The notes beneath the pieces were generated by a model, which was given only the letters and a program-made list of their open reading frames with translations, was not told the origin of the DNA and made no database searches. A DNA stretch of 64,000 nucleotides, from the NCBI RefSeq assembly GCF_020071995.1, contig NZ_JABWTK010000013.1, positions 1 through 64,000 of the forward strand, read 5' to 3'. Positions 27,762 to 36,547 of this stretch are shown in pieces; within the stretch, counting starts at the first letter, position 1; every line of letters begins with the position of its first letter. The translations under genes were made by a program, and so were the position numbers. Source of the DNA: Planococcus chinensis (lineage in GTDB: Bacteria > Bacillota > Bacilli > Bacillales_A > Planococcaceae).

Positions 27762-28690
27762 TTACGTTCCTCTTTCTTCCTTGTATTTACGGCATACCAA
27801 TGATGCTCGCTTACAGTATAACTTACCGCTTCGTGAATAGGTGTTTTTCCTGCGTAGTCTCCGTCTGTATGCCGGAAAATCGCCCCATCAACCGCCAGCT
27901 TGAATTCAGTGCTGCTCGTCTGGTGCACTTCTTTAAACCGCGTATGGCTTCCGGTAAAAACCGTACCAAAGACCAGCAGCAGTTTCAAGCGGGAAATGCC
28001 GTGGACCACCGTCAGTTCCAACAAGCCGTCATCGGTTTTCGAAGCGGGTGATATTTTCATGCCCCCGCCAAAATAAGGCTGGTTGCTGACCGTAGCGAGC
28101 CAGACATCTTCAAAAACCGTCTTCCGCCCTTGCTGTTCAACCGTGAGCTGAAATTTCTTGAAGCGTGCCAGTGTCAAAACCACATACAACAAGTAAACCA
28201 ATTTTCCGGCATTGATTTTATTCAGCCATCTCTTTAATGTTGAAAGGTTGACCAATGCCGATATTTCCGCATCCAAACCAATGCCGGAACTGCTGGCAAA
28301 GCGGTGGATGCCGCCATTTTGCAGTTCCCCTAAATCTTCCCGCACGGCTTCTGGATGCTTTAAAAATTCCGCAATCGATTCAGCATTTTGAAAAGAGTGG
28401 AACCCTCTTCCGAAATCATTGCCGGATCCTGCTGCTATCGCGCCAACCAACAAATTCTCGGCTCCTGCCGCTCCCGCTATGATTTCGCGCAAGGTGCCGT
28501 CCCCGCCAAATCCGACGATCAGCGTTTTCTCCCCCGCTTCTTTATAGGAGCGGGCAATCGTTATCGCATGCCCGGCCTTTTGCGTAAGCACCGTTTCATA
28601 TGGAAAACGGATGGTTTCGGCAAAGCGGCTCCATTTTTTTAAGGCATTGCCGTTGCCGGCCACTGGATTTATGATGAATACTGTTTTCAT
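27758..28690 (-). CDS. ytlR: Diacylglycerol/sphingosine kinase-family lipid kinase (YtlR-like)
   Basis: 310 residues. N-terminal NPVAGNGNA nucleotide motif and the DAGK catalytic loop [15 protein letters not shown], followed by [12 protein letters not shown]; these bind ATP and phosphorylate a membrane lipid. The C-terminal half is the beta-sandwich typical of DgkB/YegS enzymes. The family contains several paralogs in Bacilli, and the symbol rests on genomic context (between thpR and trmB). Translationally coupled to trmB. Confidence 0.82.
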   Translation of the reverse strand: MKTVFIINPVAGNGNALKKWSRFAETIRFPYETVLTQKAGHAITIARSYKEAGEKTLIVGFGGDGTLREIIAGAAGAENLLVGAIAAGSGNDFGRGFHSFQNAESIAEFLKHPEAVREDLGELQNGGIHRFASSSGIGLDAEISALVNLSTLKRWLNKINAGKLVYLLYVVLTLARFKKFQLTVEQQGRKTVFEDVWLATVSNQPYFGGGMKISPASKTDDGLLELTVVHGISRLKLLLVFGTVFTGSHTRFKEVHQTSSTEFKLAVDGAIFRHTDGDYAGKTPIHEAVSYTVSEHHWYAVNTRKKEERK

Positions 28691-28711
28691 TTGCTCTCGC
28701 CTATCGCGTGT

Positions 28712-29251
28712 TTAAACGCTTTCTTTCAGTTGATAGCTTGCTTCTGGTATATACTTCGGCACACTGCCGGGCTCAATCCGGAAAACAGTGAATTCCGTTA
28801 CTGGAAATGACATGGCCGGAATCGTCATTTCAGTCTCAAGCGGCGGCCCGCCAGCCCATTTCCCGGCTAAGGTGATGTGGGGGACAAACGGCTTTCCATC
28901 CGGATTCAATCGGAACGGACGCAACGCTTCCCTGACTTTTGCTTGCAATTCTGCAAGCGCCGGACTGTCTTCCACCGCTGCATACACAATGCGCGGTGTA
29001 GCAGGATTGCCGAAAGTTTCTACAGTGCTTGTCGTCAATTCAAACGGTGCCTGCTGGATTTTGGAAAGTGCCTGCTGCACCTCCTGAATTTCGCCATGCG
29101 GATCGCTGCCGATAAAAAGAAGTGTGATGTGCATGTCGACCCAATGGGTGTAACGCTTATGGCTTTTAAGATTCCAGCTTTTCCTTGCCTGGTCCAGCCT
29201 TTTTGCCGTTGGCTCAGGGATTTTGATGCCAATAAAATAATGTGCCTGCAT
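28712..29251 (-). CDS. thpR: RNA 2',3'-cyclic 3'-phosphodiesterase (2'-5' ligase family)
   Basis: 179 residues. Two catalytic HxTL tetrapeptides, HITLLFIG (about residue 42) and HITLAGKW (about 125), define the 2H phosphoesterase family. ThpR opens 2',3'-cyclic phosphates at RNA ends. ATG 29251 follows AGAGGTGATG. First gene of the thpR-ytlR-trmB-ytnP unit, after the dat terminator. Confidence 0.92.
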   Translation of the reverse strand: MQAHYFIGIKIPEPTAKRLDQARKSWNLKSHKRYTHWVDMHITLLFIGSDPHGEIQEVQQALSKIQQAPFELTTSTVETFGNPATPRIVYAAVEDSPALAELQAKVREALRPFRLNPDGKPFVPHITLAGKWAGGPPLETEMTIPAMSFPVTEFTVFRIEPGSVPKYIPEASYQLKESV

Positions 29252-29296
29252 AAGTCATCACCTCTCTTCAGTTTACCATTGATATCACCACAAAAA

Positions 29297-29322
29297 AATA
29301 GCGATCGGCTTTCGCCGATCAC
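29297..29322 (-). terminator. Terminator of pepV-dat
   Basis: Perfect GATCGGC / GCCGATC with GAAA tetraloop (minus strand), then GCTATTTTTTT. Confidence 0.85.
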
Positions 29323-29332
29323 TTTGTGTCAT

Positions 29333-30181
29333 TTATGATTTTACCGTTAATTTTAAATTCGCTTCGAACGCCTGCTGAAGTTTTTCCGTTAATTCACCAG
29401 GGATTCCTTCCCCAATGTTCTGGCCGTCGATTTGGATGATCGGCATGATTTCTGCGGTCGTAGACGACATAAAGATTTCATCCATTTCGAGCGCTTCCGT
29501 TTTGGTGAATGCCGTTTCCTGAACCGTAATGCCCTGTTCTTTGCACAGTTCCAAGATCACACGTCGCGTAATGCCGTTCAAGATCAAGTTTGTAGCTGGG
29601 TGTGTATAGATGACACCGTTTTTAATTCCGTACATATTTGAAGAAGATCCTTCGGTCACCACTTCGCCGCGGTGCAGAACCGCTTCATATGCACCTGCTT
29701 CATGAGCTTCCTGCTTCGCCAACACGTTGCCAAGAAGATTTAAACTTTTGATGTCGCAGCGCAGCCAGCGGACATCTTCAATAAATACCGCTTTTACGCC
29801 CGCTTTCATCATTTCCACCGGCCGCTCCACTTTCTTTGGATATGCGACAAGCACTGGAGAAGTTGCTTGCGGGAAATGATGCTGTCTCATAGCTTCCCCG
29901 CGCGTAATTTGTACATACACTTGGCCATTGTCAATTTCGTTCATTTCCACCAAGTCATACATCATTTTGTGGAAAACATCTTTTGTATAGGGAATGACTA
30001 TTTTGATTTTTTCTGCGCTGTCATAAAAACGGTCGATATGTTCTTTAGCCGTAAACAAATTGCCTTCGTATACCCGGATGACTTCATAAATCCCGTCGCC
30101 GAATTGGTACCCCCGGTCTTCTTTTGATATGTTCAACTCATTTTCCCGAATAAACTCACCGTTATGCAAAATCCACTCCAT
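29333..30181 (-). CDS. dat: D-alanine aminotransferase
   Basis: 282 residues from ATG 30181 (AAAGAGGGA upstream; matches the family length and N-terminus MEWILHNGEF). PLP fold type IV: catalytic Lys in RCDIKSLNLLGNVLAKQEA, EGSSSNMYGI phosphate-binding segment, and FMSSTTAEIMPI near the C-terminus. It interconverts D-alanine/2-oxoglutarate and D-glutamate/pyruvate, feeding peptidoglycan. The upstream partner pepV releases D-amino-acid-containing dipeptides, a sensible pairing. Confidence 0.94.
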   Translation of the reverse strand: MEWILHNGEFIRENELNISKEDRGYQFGDGIYEVIRVYEGNLFTAKEHIDRFYDSAEKIKIVIPYTKDVFHKMMYDLVEMNEIDNGQVYVQITRGEAMRQHHFPQATSPVLVAYPKKVERPVEMMKAGVKAVFIEDVRWLRCDIKSLNLLGNVLAKQEAHEAGAYEAVLHRGEVVTEGSSSNMYGIKNGVIYTHPATNLILNGITRRVILELCKEQGITVQETAFTKTEALEMDEIFMSSTTAEIMPIIQIDGQNIGEGIPGELTEKLQQAFEANLKLTVKS

Positions 30182-30249
30182 GTCAAATCCCTCTTTCCTC
30201 ATTTTCTAATGCCGCATTCCACGGGTCTTTCATTTGCCCACTGCGGAAA

Positions 30250-31635
30250 TCAAACTTCTCCGCTTTTCTTGCATGCTAATTGGTAAATGGCTTCAGCGTA
30301 AATCGCTGTCGCTTTAATTAAATTGTCGATATCGACAAATTCATCCGCTTGGTGGGCGACATCTTTTTCACCTGGGAACAGCATGCCAAATGCCACGCCT
30401 TTTTGCAGCACGCGCGCATAAGTTCCGCCACCGATGGCTAGAAGATCCGCGGTCTTGCCAGTTTGTTTTTCGTAAGCGTTTTGAAGAGTTCGGATGAATG
30501 GATCGTTTTCATCCACGTAATGAGGAGTCGAATTGGAGCGAATTTCCATTGAAAAAGCGTCCGTTTTCGCGTCAGCCATCTTTTCTTCAAATGGATAACT
30601 GATTGAATACCTCATGCTGACTTCAACTGCTGCCAATTTGCCCTGTTCAAACTGCAGAATACCGGCGTTAAATGTGGTATCACCGGAAATGTCATCCTTG
30701 TACTCCAGGCCGAACCCACGGCCGCGCGAATCATTGTAGAAATTATCTGCAACAAACGCCGTAAATTCTTTGCCGTCTCCAGCCAACTGGTCTTTCAAAA
30801 AGACCGCCAGCAGGATGCCGGCATTAACGCCGTCGTCCGGTTCCATGGCATGCGCCGATTTTCCGTGTACGGTCAATTTGATGCCTTCATTCACTTGTTC
30901 GCATGTGCCTACAACTTTGTATTTGCTGCAGAATTCATCAAACTGCGACTGCCAATCCGCTATATTTCCATCCACGATTGCTTCTGCCAAATCCGGCACC
31001 ATATTGGTCCGTTTCCCGGAAGCGAATGACCGCAAGGCGTCCGGTTGATTCCATTCCTTTTTGGAAAACGCAAGAGACGCAATGCCTTTTTCAGCATGAA
31101 TGATCGGGAAATCGGCATCCGGTGCAAAAGCGATCGTCGGCATTTCCTCGGTTTCAAAATAACGGTCGACACAGCGGAATCCACTTTCTTCGTCAGTTCC
31201 GATAATAAGGCGAATCCGTTTATCAAACTCAAAACCTGCTTCTTTCACCATATTCAATGCAGTCCAAGCGGCAATGGTCGGTCCTTTGTCATCGATAGAT
31301 CCGCGGCCGTATAATTTGCCGCCTTCTACTTCGCCGCCAAACGGCTCTTTCGTCCATCCGGCCCCAGCAGGCACAACATCCACATGGCCCAGGATGCCCA
31401 GCAGCTCTTCCCCTTCTCCGATTTCAAGATGGGCTGCTACATTGGCTACGTTTTTCACACGGTAGCCGCGCTCTTCACCTTTATCCATAAACCACTCTAA
31501 TGCACGTTTCACTTCTGTTCCAAAAGGGGCTTCCGGTGTTGCGTCTTCACTCAACACACTCGGGATTGCAATTAAGCTTCGCAATTCCTCAATGATTTTG
31601 TCTCTTCTTTTTTCTGCTTCTGTATGCCAGTCCAT
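30250..31635 (-). CDS. pepV: Dipeptidase PepV (M20 family)
   Basis: 461 residues. Zn-dependent dipeptidase: GILGHVDVVPAGAGW (His ligand), YGRGSIDDKGP (bridging Asp), GTDEESGFRCVDRYF (catalytic Glu pair), and a lid domain with KSAHAMEPDDGVNAG. It cleaves dipeptides including those with a D-residue in the family. ATG 31635 follows AGGGGAGTG. Upstream gene of dat, 68 bases apart; no terminator between. Confidence 0.93.
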   Translation of the reverse strand: MDWHTEAEKRRDKIIEELRSLIAIPSVLSEDATPEAPFGTEVKRALEWFMDKGEERGYRVKNVANVAAHLEIGEGEELLGILGHVDVVPAGAGWTKEPFGGEVEGGKLYGRGSIDDKGPTIAAWTALNMVKEAGFEFDKRIRLIIGTDEESGFRCVDRYFETEEMPTIAFAPDADFPIIHAEKGIASLAFSKKEWNQPDALRSFASGKRTNMVPDLAEAIVDGNIADWQSQFDEFCSKYKVVGTCEQVNEGIKLTVHGKSAHAMEPDDGVNAGILLAVFLKDQLAGDGKEFTAFVADNFYNDSRGRGFGLEYKDDISGDTTFNAGILQFEQGKLAAVEVSMRYSISYPFEEKMADAKTDAFSMEIRSNSTPHYVDENDPFIRTLQNAYEKQTGKTADLLAIGGGTYARVLQKGVAFGMLFPGEKDVAHQADEFVDIDNLIKATAIYAEAIYQLACKKSGEV

Positions 31636-31758
31636 TTTTCACTCCCCTTTTATTAACGCTATTGTACACCTTTTGAGAAAAATTTAAAGAACCAACCTCA
31701 AAATTGCGAAAATAATCCTGTCTTTAAGAATGTTAAGTTTATGTGAAATAAACGTTAT

Positions 31759-31790
31759 TTGTAGATATTCGAATACTTTTTCGCTATAAT
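31759..31790 (+). promoter_or_regulatory. Candidate promoter of ytzE
   Basis: TATAAT at 31785-31790 with a weak upstream TTGTAG (31759-31764, 20-base spacer). It would give a leader of about 138 bases before the ytzE start, holding a hairpin and a small open frame. Confidence 0.4.
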
Positions 31791-31794
31791 CAAA

Positions 31795-31825
31795 TTGTCA
31801 GATAATACCGACTGACAGATTTTTA
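31795..31825 (+). terminator. Attenuator-like hairpin in the ytzE leader
   Basis: TGTCAG / CTGACA with ten-base loop followed by GATTTTTAT, placed directly after the ytzE -10. The arms are short, so termination would be partial at best. Confidence 0.35.
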
Positions 31826-31837
31826 TAAAAAAAGGGG

Positions 31838-31894
31838 ATGTCTTTGGCATTTATTTCAAACCTGCTGAGTATAACTCAGCCATTCGTCCGCTAG
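31838..31894 (+). CDS. Candidate leader peptide upstream of ytzE
   Basis: An 18-codon open frame ATG..TAG. The in-frame TTG at 31844 gives 16 residues (MAFISNLLSITQPFVR) and is better spaced (7-8 bases) from AAGGGG at 31833-31837. A small hairpin GCTGAGT/ACTCAGC is inside. Position between promoter and ytzE suggests translational or transcriptional attenuation, but there is no homology support. Confidence 0.25.
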   Translation: MSLAFISNLLSITQPFVR

Positions 31895-31934
31895 TCTTTG
31901 CCTACAGGAAAAAAGATGAAGGAGTGGTTCTTAC

Positions 31935-32156
31935 TTGAAACCAACAACTGATCGCATGCTAATTCGTATTAAAGATATGTATAAGTACATCCGTGATAAC
32001 GGAACTGTAACTACGCAAGATCTTGTCGATGAATTCGGCATCACTCCTCGCACCATTCAAAGAGATTTGAATGTGTTAGCCTTTAACGATTTGGTAGAAA
32101 GTCCAACTCGCGGCAAATGGACAACGACGCACAAGAAAGTCAAAATGACATCCTGA
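31935..32156 (+). CDS. ytzE: YtzE, small DeoR-type helix-turn-helix protein
   Basis: 73 residues, matching the N-terminal DNA-binding domain of DeoR regulators alone: TTQDLVDEFGITPRTIQRDLNVLA is helix-turn-helix plus recognition helix, with a basic tail (KWTTTHKKVKM). No sugar-phosphate-sensing domain is present; B. subtilis YtzE has the same size. TTG start at 31935, ten bases after AAGGAG. Probably a DNA-binding regulator of unknown target. Confidence 0.85.
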   Translation: MKPTTDRMLIRIKDMYKYIRDNGTVTTQDLVDEFGITPRTIQRDLNVLAFNDLVESPTRGKWTTTHKKVKMTS

Positions 32157-32200
32157 GAAAAGCGCTGGAGTCTAGACATCCCAAGAAAAGCGCAAGCTTA
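32157..32200 (+). repeat. Fragment of the 34.7-kb hairpin repeat family
   Basis: GCGCTGGAGTCTAGACA (32162-32178) matches the end of the repeat unit at 34826-34841 (GCGCTGGAGTCTGGACA) with one change, and is followed by AGAAAAGCGCAAGC, another recurring piece of that family. It touches the ytzE stop. Confidence 0.5.
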
Positions 32201-32219
32201 AATTTTCCCCTGCATAAAG

Positions 32220-32248
32220 AAAATGACCGCAATATCTGCGGTCATTTT
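32220..32248 (-). terminator. Terminator overlapping the rsuA-type stop codon
   Basis: AAAATGACCGC / GCGGTCATTTT. The TGA stop at 32244-32242 is inside the ascending arm on the minus strand. Confidence 0.8.
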
Positions 32249-32955
32249 CTTTGTTTTAAAGCATCTAGTTCTTCTTCTGCCAAATGGCGGTATTCCCCGA
32301 GCTGCAAATTGGGATCCAGCTCAAGCGGCCCCATCGACAGGCGCTTCAAATAAGTCACTTCTTTTCCGACACTTTGAAACATCCGCTTCACTTGATGGAA
32401 CTTGCCTTCTGTAATCGTCAATTGAATCTCTGATTGTTCCCCGCTTTTCAGGATCTCAAGAAAAGCCGGCTTTGTCACATAGCCGTCGTCAAGCATGACA
32501 CCATGCTTGAACGCTTCCCCGTCTTCTTCCGTTACCACACCATCAATCACGGCGAAATATTTCTTATCGACATGCTTTTTTGGCGACAATAACTCATGCG
32601 CCAATTTGCCGTCGTTTGTAATCAACAGAAAGCCCTCTGTGTCTTTATCCAAACGGCCGACCGGAAACGGTTCAAAATTCTGCTCCGCTTCCCCCAGCAA
32701 ATCGATGACGGTCTGGTCGTATTTATCTTCCGTTGCGGAAATCACGCCTTGCGGCTTGTTCATCAACAAGTATATAAATTCAGTGTAGTCGACTTTCTCT
32801 CCGCCTACTGTCACTACATCCGCTGCTTCATCCACATGGACTTTCGGATCGCGGACGGCTTGGCCGTTCACTTCCACCGCTTTGGACTTCAGCAGGACTT
32901 TTACTTCTTTGCGGGATCCATAGCCCATATTCGATAAAAATTTATCTATGCGCAC
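32242..32955 (-). CDS. 16S rRNA pseudouridine synthase (RsuA/YtzG family)
   Basis: 237 residues: N-terminal S4 domain (MRIDKFLSNMGYGSRKEVK), then the RsuA-type catalytic domain with PVGRLDKDTEGFLLITNDG, whose Asp is the catalytic residue, and VKRMFQSVGKEV. It isomerises a specific uridine of the small ribosomal subunit RNA in E. coli RsuA; the site here is inferred from family. 10 bases after murJ, so co-transcribed, as in Bacillus. Confidence 0.9.
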   Translation of the reverse strand: MRIDKFLSNMGYGSRKEVKVLLKSKAVEVNGQAVRDPKVHVDEAADVVTVGGEKVDYTEFIYLLMNKPQGVISATEDKYDQTVIDLLGEAEQNFEPFPVGRLDKDTEGFLLITNDGKLAHELLSPKKHVDKKYFAVIDGVVTEEDGEAFKHGVMLDDGYVTKPAFLEILKSGEQSEIQLTITEGKFHQVKRMFQSVGKEVTYLKRLSMGPLELDPNLQLGEYRHLAEEELDALKQRK

Positions 32956-32965
32956 AATGCCCCTC

Positions 32966-34573
32966 CTAAAAACCGAATTTACGTGTGTATTTTGTCAGCC
33001 GTTCACCCAATAGCTTTTGCGCGATACCCGTTTTCAAGCTGAGGTATCCATAAACCGCTCCGCCGATTCCTCCGACAATGAGAATGCGGGCCAGTGAATG
33101 GAATTTCGAATCCATTCCGACGAACAAATCCAACCCTGCAAGGGAAGCAAAAACTGCTCCAGCCATAATGGCATTCAAAATGACAATCAACAGGATGCGG
33201 CGCAGCACCATATTCGAACGGTAATTCATCGTTTTGAAGATGACGCCTAAGTTCATGGTGATGGCGACCACATAACCGATAATGGTCGCAGCAATGGCTC
33301 CGTCAGTTTCAAACATGCGGATCAATGGAATATTCAATGCAAGCTTCAGCAATAGGCCAATCGACAAGTTTAAAATGATCCATTTTTGCTGATTGATCCC
33401 CTGCAAAATCGAAGCCGTCACCGGGAACATGGAAAACAGGATGGCAACCGGCAAATAATGCGCCAAAATTTCCGAACCCGGTTCACTGATTTCATAGAAC
33501 ACATGGTACAGTTCATCCGACAGCATCGTCATGCCGACTACAGCCGGCAAGGTCAAGAATAAAAGAATTTGGAAAGTCTGGTCCAAGGTTCGGTTTACAG
33601 ACTTGAATTGTTGATTGGTAAAGTATTTGGTGATCAATGGAATAAGCGCCATCGAGAATCCAGTCGCAAGCATCACCGGAATCATCACCAGTTTATGGGC
33701 GGTCAAGTTTAAAATTCCTAAGTAAATGCTTGAATTGGCTGCGTTTTCCGTGGTGCTCATTGCATTGTTGAATGTCAGCATGTCGATAAACTGGAACAGC
33801 GGATTGGCAATTCCAAGAAACACGACCGGCAAGGCATAAATCGCGATTTCTTTGTACATATCGCGCAGCCGGACGTCATAAGACTCGGCCGACTTGGCGC
33901 GGAGTTCGTTGTACTCCGGTTTTTTCTTTCTCCAATAATAGAACAGGACAAGGACGCCGCCAAGCGCCCCGACAAATGCGGAAAGCACGGCAATCTGCAC
34001 AGCAGTTTCCGGAGTTCCGTTAAAGACATTCAGAACCAGGTACGCTCCGCCAAGCAGGAAAACGATGCGGACAATCTGTTCAATCAATTGCGAAACGGCC
34101 GTCGGCATCATGAAATTATAGCCTTGGAAGAATCCTCGGAACAAACTCATGAATGGCACAACGATCAACGCAAAACTTACCCATTGAATCACTTCTTTTA
34201 CATCTTGGACCGAATTGACTTTGTCTTTTTCATCAATTGTCAGTTCCGCAAGCGGACCGGCAAAGAAATAAAGAAACAAAAACGAAACAAAACCGGTGAT
34301 CATCATAGTCGTCAGGCCGGATTTCAATAATCTCCTGCCGGTTTCGTAATCACCGAGTGAATTGTATTTTGCGACAAATTTCGAGAACGCAATCGGCGCT
34401 CCTGATATCGCCAGCGACAGCATTAAGTTATAAGGTATGTACGCATACTGGTAAAGGCCGATATTCTCTTTCCCAACCATATCGTAGAACGGAATGACAT
34501 AAATGACCCCAAGGATTTTAGATAAAAACAAACCCATGGTTAAAATAGCGGTTCCTTTTATTAACGTTGACAT
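32966..34573 (-). CDS. murJ: Lipid II flippase MurJ (YtgP-type, MOP superfamily)
   Basis: 535 residues with about 14 predicted membrane helices, the MOP/MVF arrangement. It matches the YtgP branch, shown to be MurJ in B. subtilis, which moves lipid II across the membrane. Recognisable segments are ILTMGLFLSKILGVIYVIPFY at the N-terminus and SLFRGFFQGYNFMMPTAVSQ around 150. Heads the murJ-rsuA unit. Some YtgP paralogs export other polysaccharides, so substrate is by synteny. Confidence 0.88.
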   Translation of the reverse strand: MSTLIKGTAILTMGLFLSKILGVIYVIPFYDMVGKENIGLYQYAYIPYNLMLSLAISGAPIAFSKFVAKYNSLGDYETGRRLLKSGLTTMMITGFVSFLFLYFFAGPLAELTIDEKDKVNSVQDVKEVIQWVSFALIVVPFMSLFRGFFQGYNFMMPTAVSQLIEQIVRIVFLLGGAYLVLNVFNGTPETAVQIAVLSAFVGALGGVLVLFYYWRKKKPEYNELRAKSAESYDVRLRDMYKEIAIYALPVVFLGIANPLFQFIDMLTFNNAMSTTENAANSSIYLGILNLTAHKLVMIPVMLATGFSMALIPLITKYFTNQQFKSVNRTLDQTFQILLFLTLPAVVGMTMLSDELYHVFYEISEPGSEILAHYLPVAILFSMFPVTASILQGINQQKWIILNLSIGLLLKLALNIPLIRMFETDGAIAATIIGYVVAITMNLGVIFKTMNYRSNMVLRRILLIVILNAIMAGAVFASLAGLDLFVGMDSKFHSLARILIVGGIGGAVYGYLSLKTGIAQKLLGERLTKYTRKFGF

Positions 34574-34676
34574 TTTACACTTCCTGACATTTTTCTAATA
34601 AAAAAAACAATCTACACGATAGTTTACACCTATAAAAGAAATTACTCAACGAGTTTTCTTCCATGGTGTATACTTG

Positions 34677-34842
34677 AGAAAAGCGGAAGCGCCTGATCAG
34701 CTCCGGCAGTTATAAGACAGAACAGCGAAGTGGCGGTCTCTGCCACATAGCTGGGCTTTCTTATGTCCTGAAGAGCTAGGCGTTGGAGACTAGACACTGG
34801 GCTGGCTTATGGCCGAGGAGCTAGGCGCTGGAGTCTGGACAC
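34677..34842 (+). repeat. Hairpin repeat with tandem 45-bp unit
   Basis: First half (34679-34775): complementary blocks in mirror order, AGCTC..CAG..ATAAG..CAGC..GTGGC and GCCAC..GCTG..CTTAT..CTG..GAGCT, form one long interrupted hairpin. Second half: two tandem copies of a 45-46 base unit (34751-34796 and 34797-34841), both beginning CTGGGCT and ending GAGCTAGGCG(T/C)TGGAG followed by a TAGACA/TGGACA end. A fragment recurs at 32157. No coding features; it lies in the intergenic region between divergent murJ and ytfP. Confidence 0.75.
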
Positions 34843-34871
34843 TAATAAAAACGAAAGCGAGTTCTTATTTT

Positions 34872-36137
34872 ATGTATGATGTAATAATTATCGGCGGCGG
34901 CCCTTCCGGATTGATGGCTTCCATCGCCGCGGCCGCTTCCGGCCAAAAAGTGCTGTTGATTGAAAAGGGCAAAAAGCTGGGCAAAAAACTGGTGATTTCG
35001 GGCGGCGGACGCTGCAACGTCACCAACCGGCTGCCGCTTGAAGAAATTGTGAAACACATCCCGGGAAATGGCCGCTTTTTATACAGCCCGTTTTCCGTCT
35101 TTAATAACGAAGACATCATCGCCTTCTTTGAAGGCCTTGGCGTCGCTTTGAAAGAAGAAGACCACGGCCGCATGTTCCCTGTTTCGAACCGGGCACAGGA
35201 CGTGGCAGATGCCATGTTCCGGGAAATGGACCGGCTGAACGTCAAAGTGATGCTTGATTCCCCGGTCAAAAAATTGCTGATGACCGATGCCAAAGTGACC
35301 GGTGTCCGCCTCCATTCCGGAGAAGAATTTACGGCACGGGCGGTTGTTGTCGCAGTCGGCGGAAAAGCGGTTCCGCAGACCGGCTCAACCGGAGACGGCT
35401 ACCCATGGGCAGAAAAAGCCGGACATACTGTGACGGATTTGTATCCGACGGAAGTTCCGCTCCTGTCCAAAGAGCCGTTCATTGTCGGCCGGGAACTGCA
35501 AGGATTGGCCCTTCGCGATGCCGCTGTATCCGTACTGAATAAAAAAGGCAAGCTGCTTGTCACTCACCAGATGGATATGCTGTTTACTCACTTTGGCCTC
35601 AGCGGACCGGCAGTTCTACGCTGCAGCCAGTACGTTGTCAAAGAAATGAAGAAAAACGGCCAACAGCCGGTAGAAATGCGCATCAACACGCTGCCGGAAG
35701 AAAATGCCGAATCGGCGTTCCAGCTGCTCCATAAAATGATGAAAGACGAGCCGAAAAAAGCGGTGAAAAACGTCTGGAAAAGCATCACCCAGGAACGCTG
35801 GCTGCTGTTTTTGATGGAACGCGCCGGAATCGATCCGCAAGCGATCGGCGCAGAACTGGCAAGCGACAAAGTACGCGCACTGGCTCAGCAACTGACGGCA
35901 TTCTCGATGTTCGTGACCGGCACCCAGCCGATTGAAAAAGCGTTTGTCACGGGCGGCGGTGTGTCAATCAAAGAAATCGAACCGAAAACGATGGCTTCCC
36001 GCAAAAAGCCCGGCCTTTATTTCTGCGGTGAAATTTTGGATATCCACGGCTATACCGGCGGCTACAACATCACCTCCGCTTTGGTGACGGGCAATGTCGC
36101 CGGACAAAGCGCCGCAGCTTTTGCACGAGAAGCTTAA
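34872..36137 (+). CDS. ytfP: YtfP, HI0933-type FAD/NAD(P) oxidoreductase
   Basis: 421 residues from ATG 34872; the upstream frame to 34809 lies in the repeat and is rejected. N-terminal FAD-binding [18 protein letters not shown] then [22 protein letters not shown], the signature of the HI0933/AoA(So)-like flavoprotein family; the C-terminal FAD-closing motif is [30 protein letters not shown]. Catalytic function is not established. The ribosome site is poor (GAAAGCGAG), unusual among the genes here, and the long repeat ends 30 bases upstream. Confidence 0.9.
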   Translation: MYDVIIIGGGPSGLMASIAAAASGQKVLLIEKGKKLGKKLVISGGGRCNVTNRLPLEEIVKHIPGNGRFLYSPFSVFNNEDIIAFFEGLGVALKEEDHGRMFPVSNRAQDVADAMFREMDRLNVKVMLDSPVKKLLMTDAKVTGVRLHSGEEFTARAVVVAVGGKAVPQTGSTGDGYPWAEKAGHTVTDLYPTEVPLLSKEPFIVGRELQGLALRDAAVSVLNKKGKLLVTHQMDMLFTHFGLSGPAVLRCSQYVVKEMKKNGQQPVEMRINTLPEENAESAFQLLHKMMKDEPKKAVKNVWKSITQERWLLFLMERAGIDPQAIGAELASDKVRALAQQLTAFSMFVTGTQPIEKAFVTGGGVSIKEIEPKTMASRKKPGLYFCGEILDIHGYTGGYNITSALVTGNVAGQSAAAFAREA

Positions 36138-36148
36138 TAGGAATGGCA

Positions 36149-36176
36149 GCGTCCGCTTTTAGCGGGCGTTTTTTAA
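36149..36176 (+). terminator. Terminator of ytfP
   Basis: GCGTCCGC / GCGGGCG(T) with TTTTA loop and six T. Confidence 0.75.
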
Positions 36177-36247
36177 TAGGACGAGAATATTGGGTGGAGG
36201 ATGCAGGCTTGTGGATTTTATCGAAGGTGTTTGTCTCTTCACTTCTG

Positions 36248-36486
36248 TTTATCTGCTTTTATTTTCGTTTATCTGCGATTTTCGGGTTTTATCTACGATA
36301 CTGAAAATTTATCTGCGATTCTGGAGTTTTATCTGCGTTTCACTATTTCACTGTGCTTCCCTTCACATATTCCCATTACTTGCGGAAAATGTCCGGTTAC
36401 TTGCAGTATATCGTTTTTACTTGCAACAAGAGCACCTTTACTTGCGGCATTCACCTTTTATTTGCACCTACTCCAATTTTACTTGC
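36248..36486. repeat. Helically phased array of ~20-bp degenerate units
   Basis: Subarray 1: TTTATCTGC(G) starting at 36248, 36268, 36288 (TTTATCTACG), 36308 and 36328, an exact 20-base period. Subarray 2: (T)TTACTTGC at 36375, 36396, 36416, 36437, 36457 (TTTATTTGC) and 36478, alternating 21/20. A decayed unit (TTTCACTGTGC) sits near 36346-36356 between them. Inter-unit spacers differ in sequence. A 20-base period is not a multiple of three, so this is not a repeat protein, although all three plus frames stay open. It fills the gap between convergent ytfP and leuS. Confidence 0.8.
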
Positions 36487-36497
36487 AGCAAACAAAA

Positions 36498-36541
36498 AAA
36501 GCCTGTCCGGCATGAGCATCAGCTCTGCTGGACAGGCTTTA
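36498..36541 (-). terminator. Terminator of leuS
   Basis: Minus strand AAAGCCTGTCC / GGACAGGCTTT with a 20-base internal hairpin-like loop, then TTTTTTTG. Confidence 0.85.
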
Positions 36542-36547
36542 AACTTA

